Positions 1 through 10,316 of a stretch of DNA of 64,000 bases are shown in pieces; position 1 is the first letter of the stretch, and each line of letters starts with the position of its first letter. Source of the DNA: Welwitschia mirabilis (lineage: Eukaryota; Gnetophyta; Gnetopsida; Welwitschiales); assembly GCA_051453625.1 (NCBI GenBank), contig JBOZIK010000001.1:175589228-175653227 (forward strand). The letters are read 5' to 3'. The position numbers were made by a program, and so were the translations under genes. The notes beneath the pieces were generated by a model that did no database searches, was not told the DNA's origin, and saw nothing but the letters and a program-made list of their open reading frames with translations.

Positions 1-186
1 GCTTTTACTATTAATAGTAGTGAATTACATTTCTCATCATTATCCACCTCATCTAATGGCATCAATATATATTGCATAACGAAGGACACATCTTTTTACA
101 TTTGGATCACACCCATTCATATCTCTGTTAAATAATTTTTATTAGTACTTAATACACTTTTTTACATAATTAATGAATTTGGAACA
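1..186 (-). repeat. E1 3' LTR, cut by window edge
   Basis: This aligns to the right LTR from 10012 onward, with the shared blocks around ACCCATTCATATCT and AATTAATGAATTT. It lacks roughly 115 bases that the right copy holds between about 10060 and 10175. Just outside, on the minus strand, is a purine run (AATAAGAAGAAAA) in the place of a polypurine tract, and before it a decayed Leu-Glu-Asp-Lys reading (minus strand, about 205-230) that resembles the end of plant gypsy polyproteins. Confidence 0.8.
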
Positions 187-1539
187 TTATATTTTCTTCT
201 TATTAAGAATCATGCTTGTCCTCAAGTATGGTTTTTCCTCTAACTACATTATTGGTAAAGCCATGCTCCTCTAGGTTATTTTCTATATGGTGTACAAGAC
301 ATAATAGAAAAGAGAGGATATTATTTATTAATAAATATACTAATAATTTAAAATAAAATGGTATATCAAGCCTGATTAAAAAGTCTGGAAAATGTGTCTA
401 CATGTACTTCCTATTTTTCCATGTTTGTTGATTATAGTGAATCCATTGAATAAGTACTTCATTTATATATTTATTTCTTAATTGCTTAGATCTAGTACTT
501 AGGACTTTTTTAGGTTATATAGTAAAAGTTAGGTTGGGTTTGAGTTTAATGTATTGCTATTTTAAGATGTAGTCCTGATTTCTATCTTCATGATATGATT
601 TCATTATGATCGCATGAAAAACTGGATATATTTGAGACATCTGTGGAGGAAGTTCTAGCTTATACACTAGATCCCCTATTCTTTTCAATGATCTTGAATG
701 TACCATATANNNNNNNNNNNNNNNNNNNNNNNNNNNNNNNNNNNNNNNNNNNNNNNNNNNNNNNNNNNNNNNNNNNNNNNNNNNNNNNNNNNNNNNNNNN
801 NNNNNNNNNNNNNNNNNNNNNNNNNNNNNNNNNNNNNNNNNNNNNNNNNNNNNNNNNNNNNNNNNNNNNNNNNNNNNNNNNNNNNNNNNNNNNNNNNNNN
901 NNNNNNNNNNNNNNNNNNNNNNNNNNNNNNNNNNNNNNNNNNNNNNNNNNNNNNNNNNNNNNNNNNNNNNNNNNNNNNNNNNNNNNNNNNNNNNNNNNNN
1001 NNNNNNNNNNNNNNNNNNNNNNNNNNNNNNNNNNNNNNNNNNNNNNNNNNNNNNNNNNNNNNNNNNNNNNNNNNNNNNNNNNNNNNNNNNNNNNNNNNNN
1101 NNNNNNNNNNNNNNNNNNNNNNNNNNNNNNNNNNNNNNNNNNNNNNNNNNNNNNNNNNNNNNNNNNNNNNNNNNNNNNNNNNNNNNNNNNNNNNNNNNNN
1201 NNNNNNNNNNNNNNNNNNNNNNNNNNNNNNNNNNNNNNNNNNNNNNNNNNNNNNNNNNNNNNNNNNNNNNNNGTTGTACTTTCCCATTTTTAAGGGTTTC
1301 TTTTTGTCTTGATTCTTAGTAATACCTATTCATTAACTTGAAATACATAGATCTGGTATTCTTGATTATAGTACTTTTTGTATTAATCTTACATTGCTAG
1401 TATTTGTCTCTTTATTTTATTACTTACATCTTTCATCATCTTTATCATAAAGGTGATGGCTTTTCTAAACTTTGTGAAGGATGTGACTAAGTAACAAGGG
1501 TAGAATAGTTCTTTCCATACATATCTTCAAATGGTAAAC
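187..1539 (-). other. E1 pol 3' end and 3'UTR, with 563-base gap
   Basis: This lies between the integrase core and the 3' LTR on the minus strand. Unknown bases fill 710-1272. The sequence on both sides has no readable frame longer than a few dozen codons. A chromodomain, if E1 had one, would be encoded here, mostly inside the gap. The long ORFs that seem to cross the gap are only runs of unknown bases. Confidence 0.6.
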
Positions 1540-2340
1540 ATTAAATGGAAGTTTAGAAAATCTAGTTATTAGCAAATTCTATCAAATGTAGAAAGTTCTC
1601 CCACTGTTTGGGCTTTCTTATCACATAACATCTTAGAGTATCCTTTAGTACATGTATTCACTTTTTAAGTTTGACCATATTTCTTTGGGTGATATGAAAG
1701 GATAAAGATAAGTTTGATGCCCAAATGGTGAAAGAAACTTTGCGAAAACTTAGATAAGAACATAAGATCCTAGTCAAATACTATAACCTATGGTGCACCA
1801 CATAATTTAAAAACTTCCTATACAAATCAAATGTCTAATTCTTTAGCTATATTGGAGTCTGAACTATATAAAATAAGCCATCTTAATCAACTTATCAACA
1901 CAAATGAAAAATACATCATGCTATCTATTAATGAAGGGTAATCTAATGATGAAATCCATGGATATTTACTCCCACTTCCACTATGGTATTCCTAATGGTT
2001 AAGAGAGACCAGNNNNNNNNNNGGTTTTTTCTAATCAATCTTCATCTATTGGTATATAGAGTAATTGTAGATGTATTCCTTTAAATCTAGTTTTATTCTA
2101 GGCTAAAGGTAGTATTTTCATAATTGATGACAATTTATGATAAATCCAAGATATCCTAGATATAGAACTTTATATAATTTAGACATTATCTTCCTTTTCC
2201 ATGGAACTTATGAAATGCATTAATATCATCATTTTAGAAGGTACTCATGTCATGAAAGCATGTATGTATCTACTACATTTTCTTCTTGGACCTATTGATA
2301 TATGTCCTTAAAGTATGGATGATTAATTAAGCATGTTTTG
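1540..2340 (-). pseudogene. E1 integrase remnant (Ty3/gypsy)
   Basis: Integrase would insert the element's cDNA into the genome. On the minus strand near 1735-1790 the frame reads VFD, a stop, then DLMFLSKFSQSFF. That is the place of the second catalytic aspartate and of the following F-x-S-x-F block of gypsy integrases. Near 1665-1700 it reads YHPKKYGQT, the remnant of the H-P-Q-T-x-G-Q-T segment before the catalytic glutamate. Upstream, about 2040-2180, is a degraded end of the zinc-binding region with a P-x-x-L-like segment. Several stops and a 10-base gap (2013-2022) break it. It follows RNase H in the same orientation, as expected. It cannot encode a working enzyme. Confidence 0.75.
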
Positions 2341-2399
2341 ATAAAGGCAGATATATTAGATGTAATAGCAAGGATTAACACACATCAAATTTTTCTTAG

Positions 2400-3560
2400 A
2401 GCATCTACTACTTTGTTCTGTTTTCTAGGGTTATACAATAATTTGAAGTTATATTATATAAGTTACTCATCCCCTTTTCTCTATTGCATGTTCAGCAGGG
2501 ATTGTTTTTAAATGTATTTCAATCTTTTATGATTATATTTTGAAAAGGAATTTACTTTTTACAAGATAATGTCTCTAAACTTTCAAGGCATGTACTATGG
2601 CTAGCAATTTAAGATTATGAATAGGATAGTTACTCTCATGTTGATTCGACTTCTATGATTTATAAGCAATTACCTTATCATCCTAATTGAGTATGACTTC
2701 TATTCCTTGACTAGAAGCATTAGTGATGATTGTAACTAGTTTGTTTAGGTCTATAATTTTGAATATAGGTATTGTAAGTAGCAGCTTTAACATAATAAAT
2801 GCTTCCTTACATTTATCATTAAAATTGAATGTATTTTTTTAATTATGTTAAATCTTTTAATGGTACTGTAAGTTGAGAGAATCCTAAAACAATTTTCAAA
2901 TAGAAGCCAGTCAATCCTAAGAAACTTAAAACTTTTATAGTATACTTTAATTTTGTCCATTCTCTTACATCTTGCACTTTTATTAGATTAATTGTTATTC
3001 CTTTACTGGAGATAACATGACCTAGATAGCTAATTTATGTCAAAAAGAAGTTACATTTACTTAATTTAGCCTTGAAATTATGCTTGAACAAAACCTATAG
3101 AACTTTCTTCAAATGTGTAATATAATCATCCTAATTTTTGTAATATATTAGAATATCATATAAAAATGAAACTAAGAATTTATCCATATAAGGAAAGAAA
3201 ATATCATATATTAAACTCATAAAAGTAGTTGGAGGAGTTGGTAAGGCATCACTATAAATTGTAATGTTTATATCTTATTCTAAAAGCTATTTTATAGGTG
3301 TTTTTATCCTTGATGTGTGTCTGATGATAGCTAGGATTTAAATTGATTTTCAAGAAGAATTTAGATCCTTATAGTTGATTCAATGAATTATTAATCCTTA
3401 TTAATTGTTACCTATTCTTAATGGTTATCTTGTTTAGCTACTTGTAGTTAATGCAAATTCATAAGATACCACTCTTCATCTTAGAGCAAATGTTTCCTTT
3501 CAATAATAGCTACTCAATTTATAATTTTAGTTCTTTTAATTATAGTATTAAGAAGTGATT
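2400..3560 (-). pseudogene. E1 reverse transcriptase / RNase H remnant
   Basis: RT copies the element RNA and RNase H removes it. Minus-strand readings in order: INLNPSYHQTHIKD (about 3300-3350, the block before the first catalytic region), VMPYQL (about 3240-3260, equivalent of VMPFGL), FLYDILIYY (about 3150-3185, the YLDDIL catalytic box with one aspartate lost), KHNFKAKLSKCN (about 3055-3095), ISYLGHVIS-like text (about 3010-3040) and FLGLTGFY (about 2910-2935). RNase H follows to about 2400. Stops (mostly TAG and TAA) and frame changes are frequent. The loss in the catalytic box is enough to make it inactive. The motif order and spacing make Ty3/gypsy firm; the lineage within it is not. 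Confidence 0.85.
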
Positions 3561-4049
3561 AGGGTCTTATGATATTAGCTATGCTCTAAGAACTATGGTG
3601 ATTACATATTATACTTTTCTCTTCAATGGGAGTGTTTTTGAGTGTTGAAATAGATCAAAGAATTCTTACAGTTCTTCTAGTACAGAGGGATCCTTTTTAT
3701 GGTTTTTTGTGTGTACTAGCATAATGAATACTTATTTTATTTTAATAGCTCTTATGATATATTTGGATAAGGTTAAAGATATCTTCTTACTTATCCCCTT
3801 CCTTTAAAGATTCATTCTCCAAACAAACTAAATAGTAATAAAGTCCTTTAATGAAAATTGATATGAACATTATATCTAATTAATAAGAGAATTTCTAGAA
3901 TGATATGATACTCCATAATTTGGAATATATAAAATTTGTTTCTAAAATATAAGTTGTAAGTGGTATAATTAATAAATTGAAAATCTCATCTTATGAAATA
4001 AAACTATTCCCTCAACTCCTTTGGTGGAGTCTTGTTTTTTGGATGGAGT

Positions 4050-4130
4050 GATGTTTAGTTAATAAAATAACATGTATGAAATAAAACTATGTGAGGCATT
4101 ACTATCAACTAAAAATGAAATAGAAAAAGA
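4050..4130 (-). pseudogene. E1 aspartic protease active-site remnant
   Basis: Read on the minus strand, 4113 down to 4078 gives LVDSNASHSFIS, the retroviral-type aspartic protease signature (usually D-S/T-G-A) with the glycine replaced by asparagine. It sits between the gag zinc knuckle and RT, the standard place. The surrounding frame is broken on both sides, so only this core can be placed. The Gly-to-Asn change would abolish the usual active-site turn. Confidence 0.75.
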
Positions 4131-4149
4131 TTAAATATGCCCATGTAAT

Positions 4150-5345
4150 TCTAAGATGAAATATTAATTGTGAATTACACCTACTTGGATGGTAGCATAT
4201 ACCCTTTTGAGAGGCATGGGTGGATTTTGAAAAGATTTAGGCTGATTGTGTTAAGAAAGATTTGGTGATCATGCTTTGGATGGGTAATTTCTAGTAATAT
4301 AATCTTTCTTATGACATCCATGATAAGTGAGGTTTGTCTTGCATGGCTTATGTGCTGGTGATACATTTGATGAAGGCTACATATCTCCTTAGAAATTTTG
4401 TTGTTTTCTTAATCGATTCTCTTATCTATAGAGATAGTGTTTTGTCTTATAATAAGCATATTCATATGGATTTGATCTTTAAGGTATGCAAAACACTTCT
4501 AAGTTTGGGAGGTAAGGTCTCAATAAGACTATTAATTAGCCAATTATATGAAAAATTATTTTGATACTTTATGAGATGCTAGAATTTAGACCAATGTTCA
4601 TCCAATGGTTGTTTTCCCAAGCACAGGCATTGGAACTCCATCATTTGATCTTCAATAAAATCTTTTGGGATGAATTTTATTTTGAACTCTTCTATGAAGA
4701 TATTCCATGGTATTCTTTGAGGCTATTTTTATTGATATTTAGACACTATTCCTATGCATTTCCTACAAGAAAAATAATAACATATATTGCCATCTTTCTA
4801 GAGGAATATTTTGAAGCTCAAAATAATTCTCTAATTGTTGGATCTAGGATATGGATTCTTCACTTACTCTGGCATCATCTTCATAGATCCTTAGACATAT
4901 TATTTTTATAATCTTCTCTTCTTCCCCTTACTCGATATTGGATTAATTATTTCTATTTCTTAAGAAAGCTTAAAGGTCAGACTCTATGTTCAATAATCTC
5001 ATCTAAATTTCTATACATCAATTGTGGCTCTTGAAGTATGCTATCCTAATTTAGACAGTGGCTCTTGGGATGTCTTTGGATTGTGTTCTAGAGTTTCATC
5101 TTTTAGGTGAAAGAGAAGGATACCAATCCTACTAGCTAATAGTTTATTCTGAGAGGAAATGTGGCTGATTTAGCTTTCTAGTTCTTCTATTCATCTATTT
5201 ACTCTGTGTTCCATGATGTGTTAGTTAGTTTGACATCCTCCTAAACTCATAAACCTCTCTTTTCTTGTTCTACAAGTGTCCTCTACTAGTTTCCTCCTTT
5301 CTTGTGGTACTATCTTTTTATAGCATTATTGTAGTAGTTAGATAC
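4150..5345 (-). pseudogene. E1 gag remnant with capsid-like region and zinc knuckle
   Basis: Gag forms the particle and binds the RNA. On the minus strand the block about 4830-4740 reads FELQNIPLERWQYMLLFFL, close to the conserved YF-x-x-x-x-I-P stretch of plant gypsy gag capsid domains. Further down (about 4690-4480) come F-x-x-K-F-x-P-K-D-F and SLIETLPPKLRS-like readings, again in gag order. A zinc knuckle with a CKTN...HGCHKKDY...NYP pattern lies about 4345-4275. Stops and at least two frame changes break it. The plus-strand ORFs at 4334-4564 and 4561-4911 are antisense shadows of this gag. The N-terminus is unclear; 5345 is where gag-like text fades into the Z insertion. Confidence 0.7.
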
Positions 5346-5464
5346 CTATAATCACCTTGTAATTAAGAAAATAGTTAGAAGGGGTAGTTTTAGTAGTTAT
5401 CATAACAAAGTTGTTGATGTGGATCTCAACTCCTAAAGGGGCGGTCTATGTATTATTGGAAATT

Positions 5465-6360
5465 CAAGTGTGACATCAAATACCCCAGTGTGATGTTAAT
5501 CAGTTATGTGCAATAAGTGCAATATCAAATACACAATGTAATGTTAGAGATTTTAAAGGAATTTTAATTCATCTCAAGTAGTGCCAAGAATGATGAATAT
5601 GTCTAGGGAATGAGTGCAACATCGAGCATCCAAATGTAACATGAGACAACCAAGTATGATCCCGAGTGATTAAGTATAACATTAAAGCTTGTTACACATG
5701 TGAGTGAAATAGGTAATTTCTAAGAAGCAACAGTGGAGTTGAGACTTGACAAAGACAAGTGCAACATTAGGTATCCAAGTGTAATGTTAAACATCCAAGT
5801 GCAATGTCAAGTAATCAAGTACGATGTCAGAGTTTCTTACATGGGCAAGTAGAATAGGTAATTTCTAAGAAGAAGCAGCCGAGTTTAGACTTGATGAAGG
5901 CAAGTGCGACACTAAGAATTCAAGTGTAATTTTAGACATCCAAGTGTGATATTGGACTTTAGAGTATAATGTGGGCCTTTGAGAGGCTTTGGAATGAAAT
6001 ACCAAAGCTTATGAAATTAAGTGTAACATCTACCTTTAAAGTGAAATGTTAGCCTTAAGAGAGCTATGGGGTATGATATCACACTTTATTAAACCAAGTA
6101 TAATGTTAGCCTTTAGAGTGATACATTAATCTTTAAAGTAGAATGTTTGCCTTTAGAGAGATATGGAGTATGATGTCATGCTTTATGAGACCAAGTGTGG
6201 CATTATCCCTTAAAGTATGATATTGTACTTTAGAGTGCGACATCAAGTTTTATCAAGTGTAATGTTGGATTTCAAAGTATGACTTTGATTTGGGAGTGAG
6301 ACGTTGAGTTTTGCAACTATAATATCACCCTTTAAATTATGACATTAGTGCTCTAAGAGT
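5465..6360. repeat. Degenerate tandem repeats, about 20-25 bases, AAGTGYRAYRT core
   Basis: Dozens of variants of CAAGTGTGACATC, AAGTGCAACATT, AGTGCGACATCAAG and GAGACGTTGAG follow one another at roughly 18-30-base spacing. Most differences are C/T and G/A, and copies such as GTGCGACATC and GACGTTGAG suggest a parent unit near AAGTGCGACGTC that has lost its CpGs. A longer unit of about 140-170 bases is also repeated: 5697-5800 and 5840-5940 share ATAGGTAATTTCTAAGAAG and the flanking AAGTGCGAC-type copies. Confidence 0.75.
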
Positions 6361-6489
6361 GTAGATGTCTAACTATAGTTATCAATCTTAACTTTTTTAT
6401 AATTAATTTTATTTAATTATACTTAATTAAGGCTTAGTTAACTATAGTTAAGTTTTACTCTAGGATTACATTAACCTCTAGTCCATCAC

Positions 6490-6498
6490 TATAAATAG
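6490..6498 (+). promoter_or_regulatory. TATA box of Z promoter-like segment
   Basis: TATAAATAG sits about 30 bases upstream of a pyrimidine-rich stretch and 230 bases upstream of AATAAA (6728), as in a plant LTR promoter. No transcript evidence is available. Confidence 0.4.
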
Positions 6499-7019
6499 CC
6501 TTATGGTCCCTTCATTTTTACTTTGTTTTCCCTATAATTCCATAGTCGATTTAGTAGCTCCTTTTTCTTTATTATTCTTCTTGGCTATTTCTTTGTCATT
6601 TTCATTTTATAATTTTTCTTTCCTTTTTATTTATTTAAATTTTCTTCCTCTCTCTCTCTTTCTCTTGTGTGTGCATGTGTATGTTTTAAATACTATTTTA
6701 TGTAGATCCTTTTAAACTTCCTCTGCTAATAAATACTAGTTCTACTTGAATATTTTTGGATGCACTTCTCCTCTTTTTAAGATATGGCTCAAAGACTTTT
6801 CCCTATCATTTCTTCGAATTATACCAATATTAGGTCTATCAAGTTGGAAATACAATAGCAAACTATAGAGCAAGGATTCTTCTAGATCTTCTCCTTTAAT
6901 CTTCTAGATCTTTATGGCTTTTCATCCTTTTGTCTTTATCATCTCATCATTTTTTTCATTCTTAATTTATTATATTCCTTTTTTCATTTATGCATTGCTA
7001 CTATTAGCCATCCACATAA

Positions 7020-7660
7020 TGATCTAATCCATATTTTAGAAGAGAGTATTAGGCTAATCTTTGAAATAAGTGAAGATGAACATGTTTCTTCCAATTTTTT
7101 TCATTTTAATGGAGATTTCCATTACTTCATAGCCCATCATTTAGATGATTTTGTATGCATACAAGAGGTGGATACTCATTCTCATGAGATATCCATTATT
7201 AATTTTACCACCTTGTATTTTATGACTTATGGTAAATTGATCACTAGTAGGACCTTTATTTATGATAGGATGAGTGGGATTACAACTTACATAATTTACT
7301 TTTTCCCTTTTTAGTTAGTGGAATCTCTTTAAATTAGGCTTTGGTTATATGTTCCTTAACTCTTTCCCAGTTAGCCCACTTAAACCAAAATGGAGATAGG
7401 GGGAAATTTTTATGTGTGTACATTGTATTAGGTTTATATTTTCTTCCATGGGTCTAGGAGTTCTACAATTATTTAGATCTACTTTTGTAGATTCCTCTTT
7501 TGTTTTATCTTCTTATGAGATCCCTATTTGGTCTTTACTTTATTCTTATTATTCTTCATCTATAGAGGTATAGGTTCCAAGGATTATGACACTATAGAAA
7601 CTTCTTATGATACTTTTTCTATTACATATAAGGTATATGTTCTTGCTAAGGATTGTTGAT
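7020..7660 (+). pseudogene. Z: decayed coding block 1, unknown
   Basis: From about 7033 the plus strand reads some 90 codons with no stop and with coding-like composition, including EDEHVSSNFFHFNGDFHYF, followed by HHLDDFVCIQEVD and YGKLITSRTFIYDRMSG. It then continues with several TAG and TAA codons at positions that CAG or CAA would fit. I do not recognise the family. It lies downstream of the Z promoter-like segment in the same orientation, so it may be the first coding part of that element. A gag or a captured host exon are both possible. It is opposite in sense to E1. Confidence 0.4.
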
Positions 7661-8060
7661 GTAAAGTTTATTTCTAATAACTCTTCTTTATTTATTTTAT
7701 GTTAAAAATGGGTAAGGCCTTAAAATCTTATAACTCTTCTCACTGAAAATGTGACAAAGCTCTAGATAATTGCCCTATGCCTAAGGAACTTGAAGAAGAA
7801 GAAGATGCATCTATTAGTGTTACTCAGTGATACTAGGCCTGTGGGGTATTACTTACTTTTACCTCTTATTTTATTCTTTTCTTTTCTTTTTTTTTCAAGA
7901 TAAGAATTTTTTATTTCATTTTAGACTCCTTATTTAAATACTTTAGTTAAGGAAGATATGGATTTTACTCCACGACCTTCAGAGAAGCTCTTCCTTCGGT
8001 AGCTAAGGGAGGAGTGCATCATAATAAGTGAAACTTTTTCTTACATAATTTCTATTATTT

Positions 8061-8690
8061 NNNNNNNNNNNNNNNNNNNNNNNNNNNNNNNNNNNNNNNN
8101 NNNNNNNNNNNNNNNNNNNNNNNNNNNNNNNNNNNNNNNNNNNNNNNNNNNNNNNNNNNNNNNNNNNNNNNNNNNNNNNNNNNNNNNNNNNNNNNNNNNN
8201 NNNNNNNNNNNNNNNNNNNNNNNNNNNNNNNNNNNNNNNNNNNNNNNNNNNNNNNNNNNNNNNNNNNNNNNNNNNNNNNNNNNNNNNNNNNNNNNNNNNN
8301 NNNNNNNNNNNNNNNNNNNNNNNNNNNNNNNNNNNNNNNNNNNNNNNNNNNNNNNNNNNNNNNNNNNNNNNNNNNNNNNNNNNNNNNNNNNNNNNNNNNN
8401 NNNNNNNNNNNNNNNNNNNNNNNNNNNNNNNNNNNNNNNNNNNNNNNNNNNNNNNNNNNNNNNNNNNNNNNNNNNNNNNNNNNNNNNNNNNNNNNNNNNN
8501 NNNNNNNNNNNNNNNNNNNNNNNNNNNNNNNNNNNNNNNNNNNNNNNNNNNNNNNNNNNNNNNNNNNNNNNNNNNNNNNNNNNNNNNNNNNNNNNNNNNN
8601 NNNNNNNNNNNNNNNNNNNNNNNNNNNNNNNNNNNNNNNNNNNNNNNNNNNNNNNNNNNNNNNNNNNNNNNNNNNNNNNNNNNNNNNNNN
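8061..8690. other. Assembly gap, 630 unknown bases
   Basis: Unknown bases between the two Z coding blocks. Whatever links them is hidden. Confidence 1.
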
Positions 8691-9760
8691 TATAGATTTA
8701 TTACTTCCTTTTAATTCTCAAGGAAAAGAGATACTTAATGATTTTGATACATTAATGGAGTAGGGAAATATGGCTTATTCCACCTCCTATCTTCAACCTT
8801 TAGGTTAGAGTTCTCTTGGTTATCACCCTTCATCAGAGCATTCTTATCATCTGCCTATAGCTCCATAGTCCATTGTGAATGAATAGGATCAAGTGTCTTA
8901 CCACATGAATCAACTCTTATCAATGGTAAAGATCTTGTACTTTAAGGTTAAGGAGTTCATGGATTAGTTAGGGAAATATCAGTTCTTTTCCAATCTCTTA
9001 CACACACAAGTTACACATCCATCTCACTTAGATGATATTTATATCAATTGTCACTCTAAGTTAGCAGATGTATCACAAGACTTTAAGTGCAATTATTCTG
9101 CTTGTTTTACTCTACATTATTCTTTATAACATGAATGACCTAATTCACTCTAAGACTTTCATAATATGGTTGATATGTTAGAATCATTCTACTGTATGGC
9201 TCATCATGAGATCGAGGAGTGGAATCCCATGAGTGATTTTCTCCAAATTCTATAGAATTAGATGGAGATATGCATCTAACAAAGAAGTGGTTATGGGTAG
9301 ATGCTTCTCATATTACTACATTGAATGAAAGTTAGACTGCTCTATCTGCTGAGTTATCAGAAAGTAAGAGAATGATCTAGGCCTATGTGGATCATTTGAT
9401 GATTACCATTGATGACATTAATGTACTATAGAATGATACAGAGCTTTTAAAGAAGCATTATTTGGGGATATTATTTGCTTATAGTAAGCTTCATAAGAAG
9501 CTCTATAAATGCCCATATCCTATCATTGAAGTAGATTTTAAAGCAGGTTATTCATTGCTTAAGATTAATATTATGGTAGTTCCCACATAGCCTACTAGGA
9601 TGGAAGTTGTTTCAGGTGGCACAGAGCCTCCTATTCCAAGTGCGGAGGGTTATAACCCTATTTTCTTCTCTTTGGAGGATCTCCTTCCTTCTCAGTAGTC
9701 ATTTAATTTATCTTGTCAAGGCATCATGAACCTTATTTTCATGAGTGACTTATTTACTTC
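8691..9760 (+). pseudogene. Z: decayed coding block 2, unknown, about 350 codons
   Basis: From the end of the gap the plus strand reads as a long protein broken mainly by TAG and a few TAA, with one or two frame changes near 9240. Readable pieces include TQVTHPSHLDDIYINCHSKL (about 9010-9070), NMVDMLESFYCMAHHEIEEW (about 9168-9228), the repeat-like LSAELSESKRM (about 9340-9375), KLHKKLYKCPYPIIEVDFKA (about 9488-9547) and GGTEPPIPSAEGYNPIFFSL (about 9618-9677). The middle is rich in Leu, Glu and Lys at heptad-like spacing and may be a coiled coil. No retroelement enzyme motif is visible. It could be a divergent gag, an extra ORF of a plant retroelement, or a captured host sequence. It runs antisense to E1. 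Confidence 0.5.
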
Positions 9761-9892
9761 CATTATCATATGCTTATCTTTGATATACTATTAGGCTTTG
9801 GGCTTGTTTTCTTAATATGAGACTTGCTTTATTTGTAAAACTGAGTTCCTTCCTTATTTTCCTTAAAGTGGTAGTTTACTACTTTATTATTT

Positions 9893-9904
9893 TCTCTTAT
9901 ATCA
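9893..9904 (-). other. E1 primer-binding site, initiator-Met tRNA type
   Basis: On the minus strand TGATATAAGAGA follows the LTR end after two bases and matches TGGTATCAGAGC at 9 of 12 positions. It fixes the orientation of E1. Confidence 0.65.
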
Positions 9905-9906
9905 AA

Positions 9907-10316
9907 TGTAATATCCCATTTTACCAATTTTAGATTACTTTGCATAAATACAACATATAAAATAATATTTTAGGATTAATATGAATAATAAGGAATAATT
10001 TGAAAATAATATAGCTTTTATTATTGGTAGTAGTGGATTACATTCATCATCATTAGCCAACAACCCTAGACTAGTGATTAAAAGTAAAGATATAGACTAT
10101 GACCTAAGTTCCCCTTCTGGGACCCTTAAGGATCAATCAAGGTTATTGTCAATTATATCTACATAGTCTATCCACCCCTGCCTAATGCTTTAGGATTATA
10201 TTACATAATGAAATGATACATCTTTTCATATTTGGGTTATACCCATTCATATCTTTGTTAACTATGTTTATTTAGTGCTTAACATACTTTATCATATAAT
10301 TAATGAATTTAGAACA
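9907..10316 (-). repeat. E1 5' LTR, 410 bp
   Basis: The plus-strand borders are TGTAATATCCCA and TTTAGAACA, so the minus strand also has TG...CA ends. The inner part aligns with 1-186. The flanking bases after 10316 (TTAAA) cannot be compared with the other end, which is outside the window. Confidence 0.85.

Larger units (their letters stand above)
5400..6760 (+). repeat. Z: LTR-like promoter segment, plus strand
   Basis: This segment lies between the E1 gag start and its primer site, in opposite orientation, and does not belong to E1. It holds a degenerate repeat field (5465-6360), two copies of a TTAACTATAGTTAA-type palindrome (about 6370 and 6438-6451), a TATA box (6490-6498), a CT-rich then TG-rich stretch (about 6640-6690) and an AATAAA signal (6728-6733). 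That order is what an LTR U3-R-U5 shows. No second copy is present in the window and no clear primer site follows, so it may be a solo or 5' LTR of an unrecognised element or another promoter. The 70-codon plus-strand ORF at 6503-6715 is low-complexity Ser/Phe/Leu text. Confidence 0.45.
1..10316 (-). mobile_element. E1: decayed Ty3/gypsy LTR retrotransposon, minus strand, interrupted by plus-strand insert Z
   Basis: The segment at 1-186 is alignable to 10012-10316, and both end in GAACA, so they are the two LTRs of one element. Read on the minus strand the LTR starts TGTTC and ends ATTACA, the normal TG...CA. Next to the right LTR lies TGATATAAGAGA (9904 down to 9893), which matches 9 of 12 bases of the usual initiator-Met tRNA primer site, so the right LTR is the 5' LTR. 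Gag, protease, RT-RNase H and integrase then follow leftwards on the minus strand in the Ty3/gypsy order. A Met-type primer site and a short LTR fit plant chromoviruses, but the 3' end of pol falls in a gap, so no chromodomain can be checked. About 4.4 kb of the leader (5430-9880) is foreign plus-strand sequence. The left LTR is cut by the window edge. Confidence 0.8.

Noticed and set aside
643-1312. Three ORFs of about 200 codons across 710-1272 and two of 146-183 codons across 60347-60767
   Set aside because: They are open only because the unknown bases carry no stops; fewer than 40 real residues support them.
4181-4366. Minus-strand 61-codon ORF as a gene
   Set aside because: It lies over the gag zinc knuckle, but the knuckle reads in another frame, so the ORF is a frame shadow.
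4334-4911. Plus-strand ORFs of 76 and 116 codons
   Set aside because: Antisense to the E1 gag remnant, whose minus-strand frame shows gag motifs.
6503-6715. Plus-strand 70-codon ORF starting 13 bases after the Z TATA box region
   Set aside because: Low-complexity Ser/Phe/Leu from a pyrimidine-rich stretch; more likely leader than protein.
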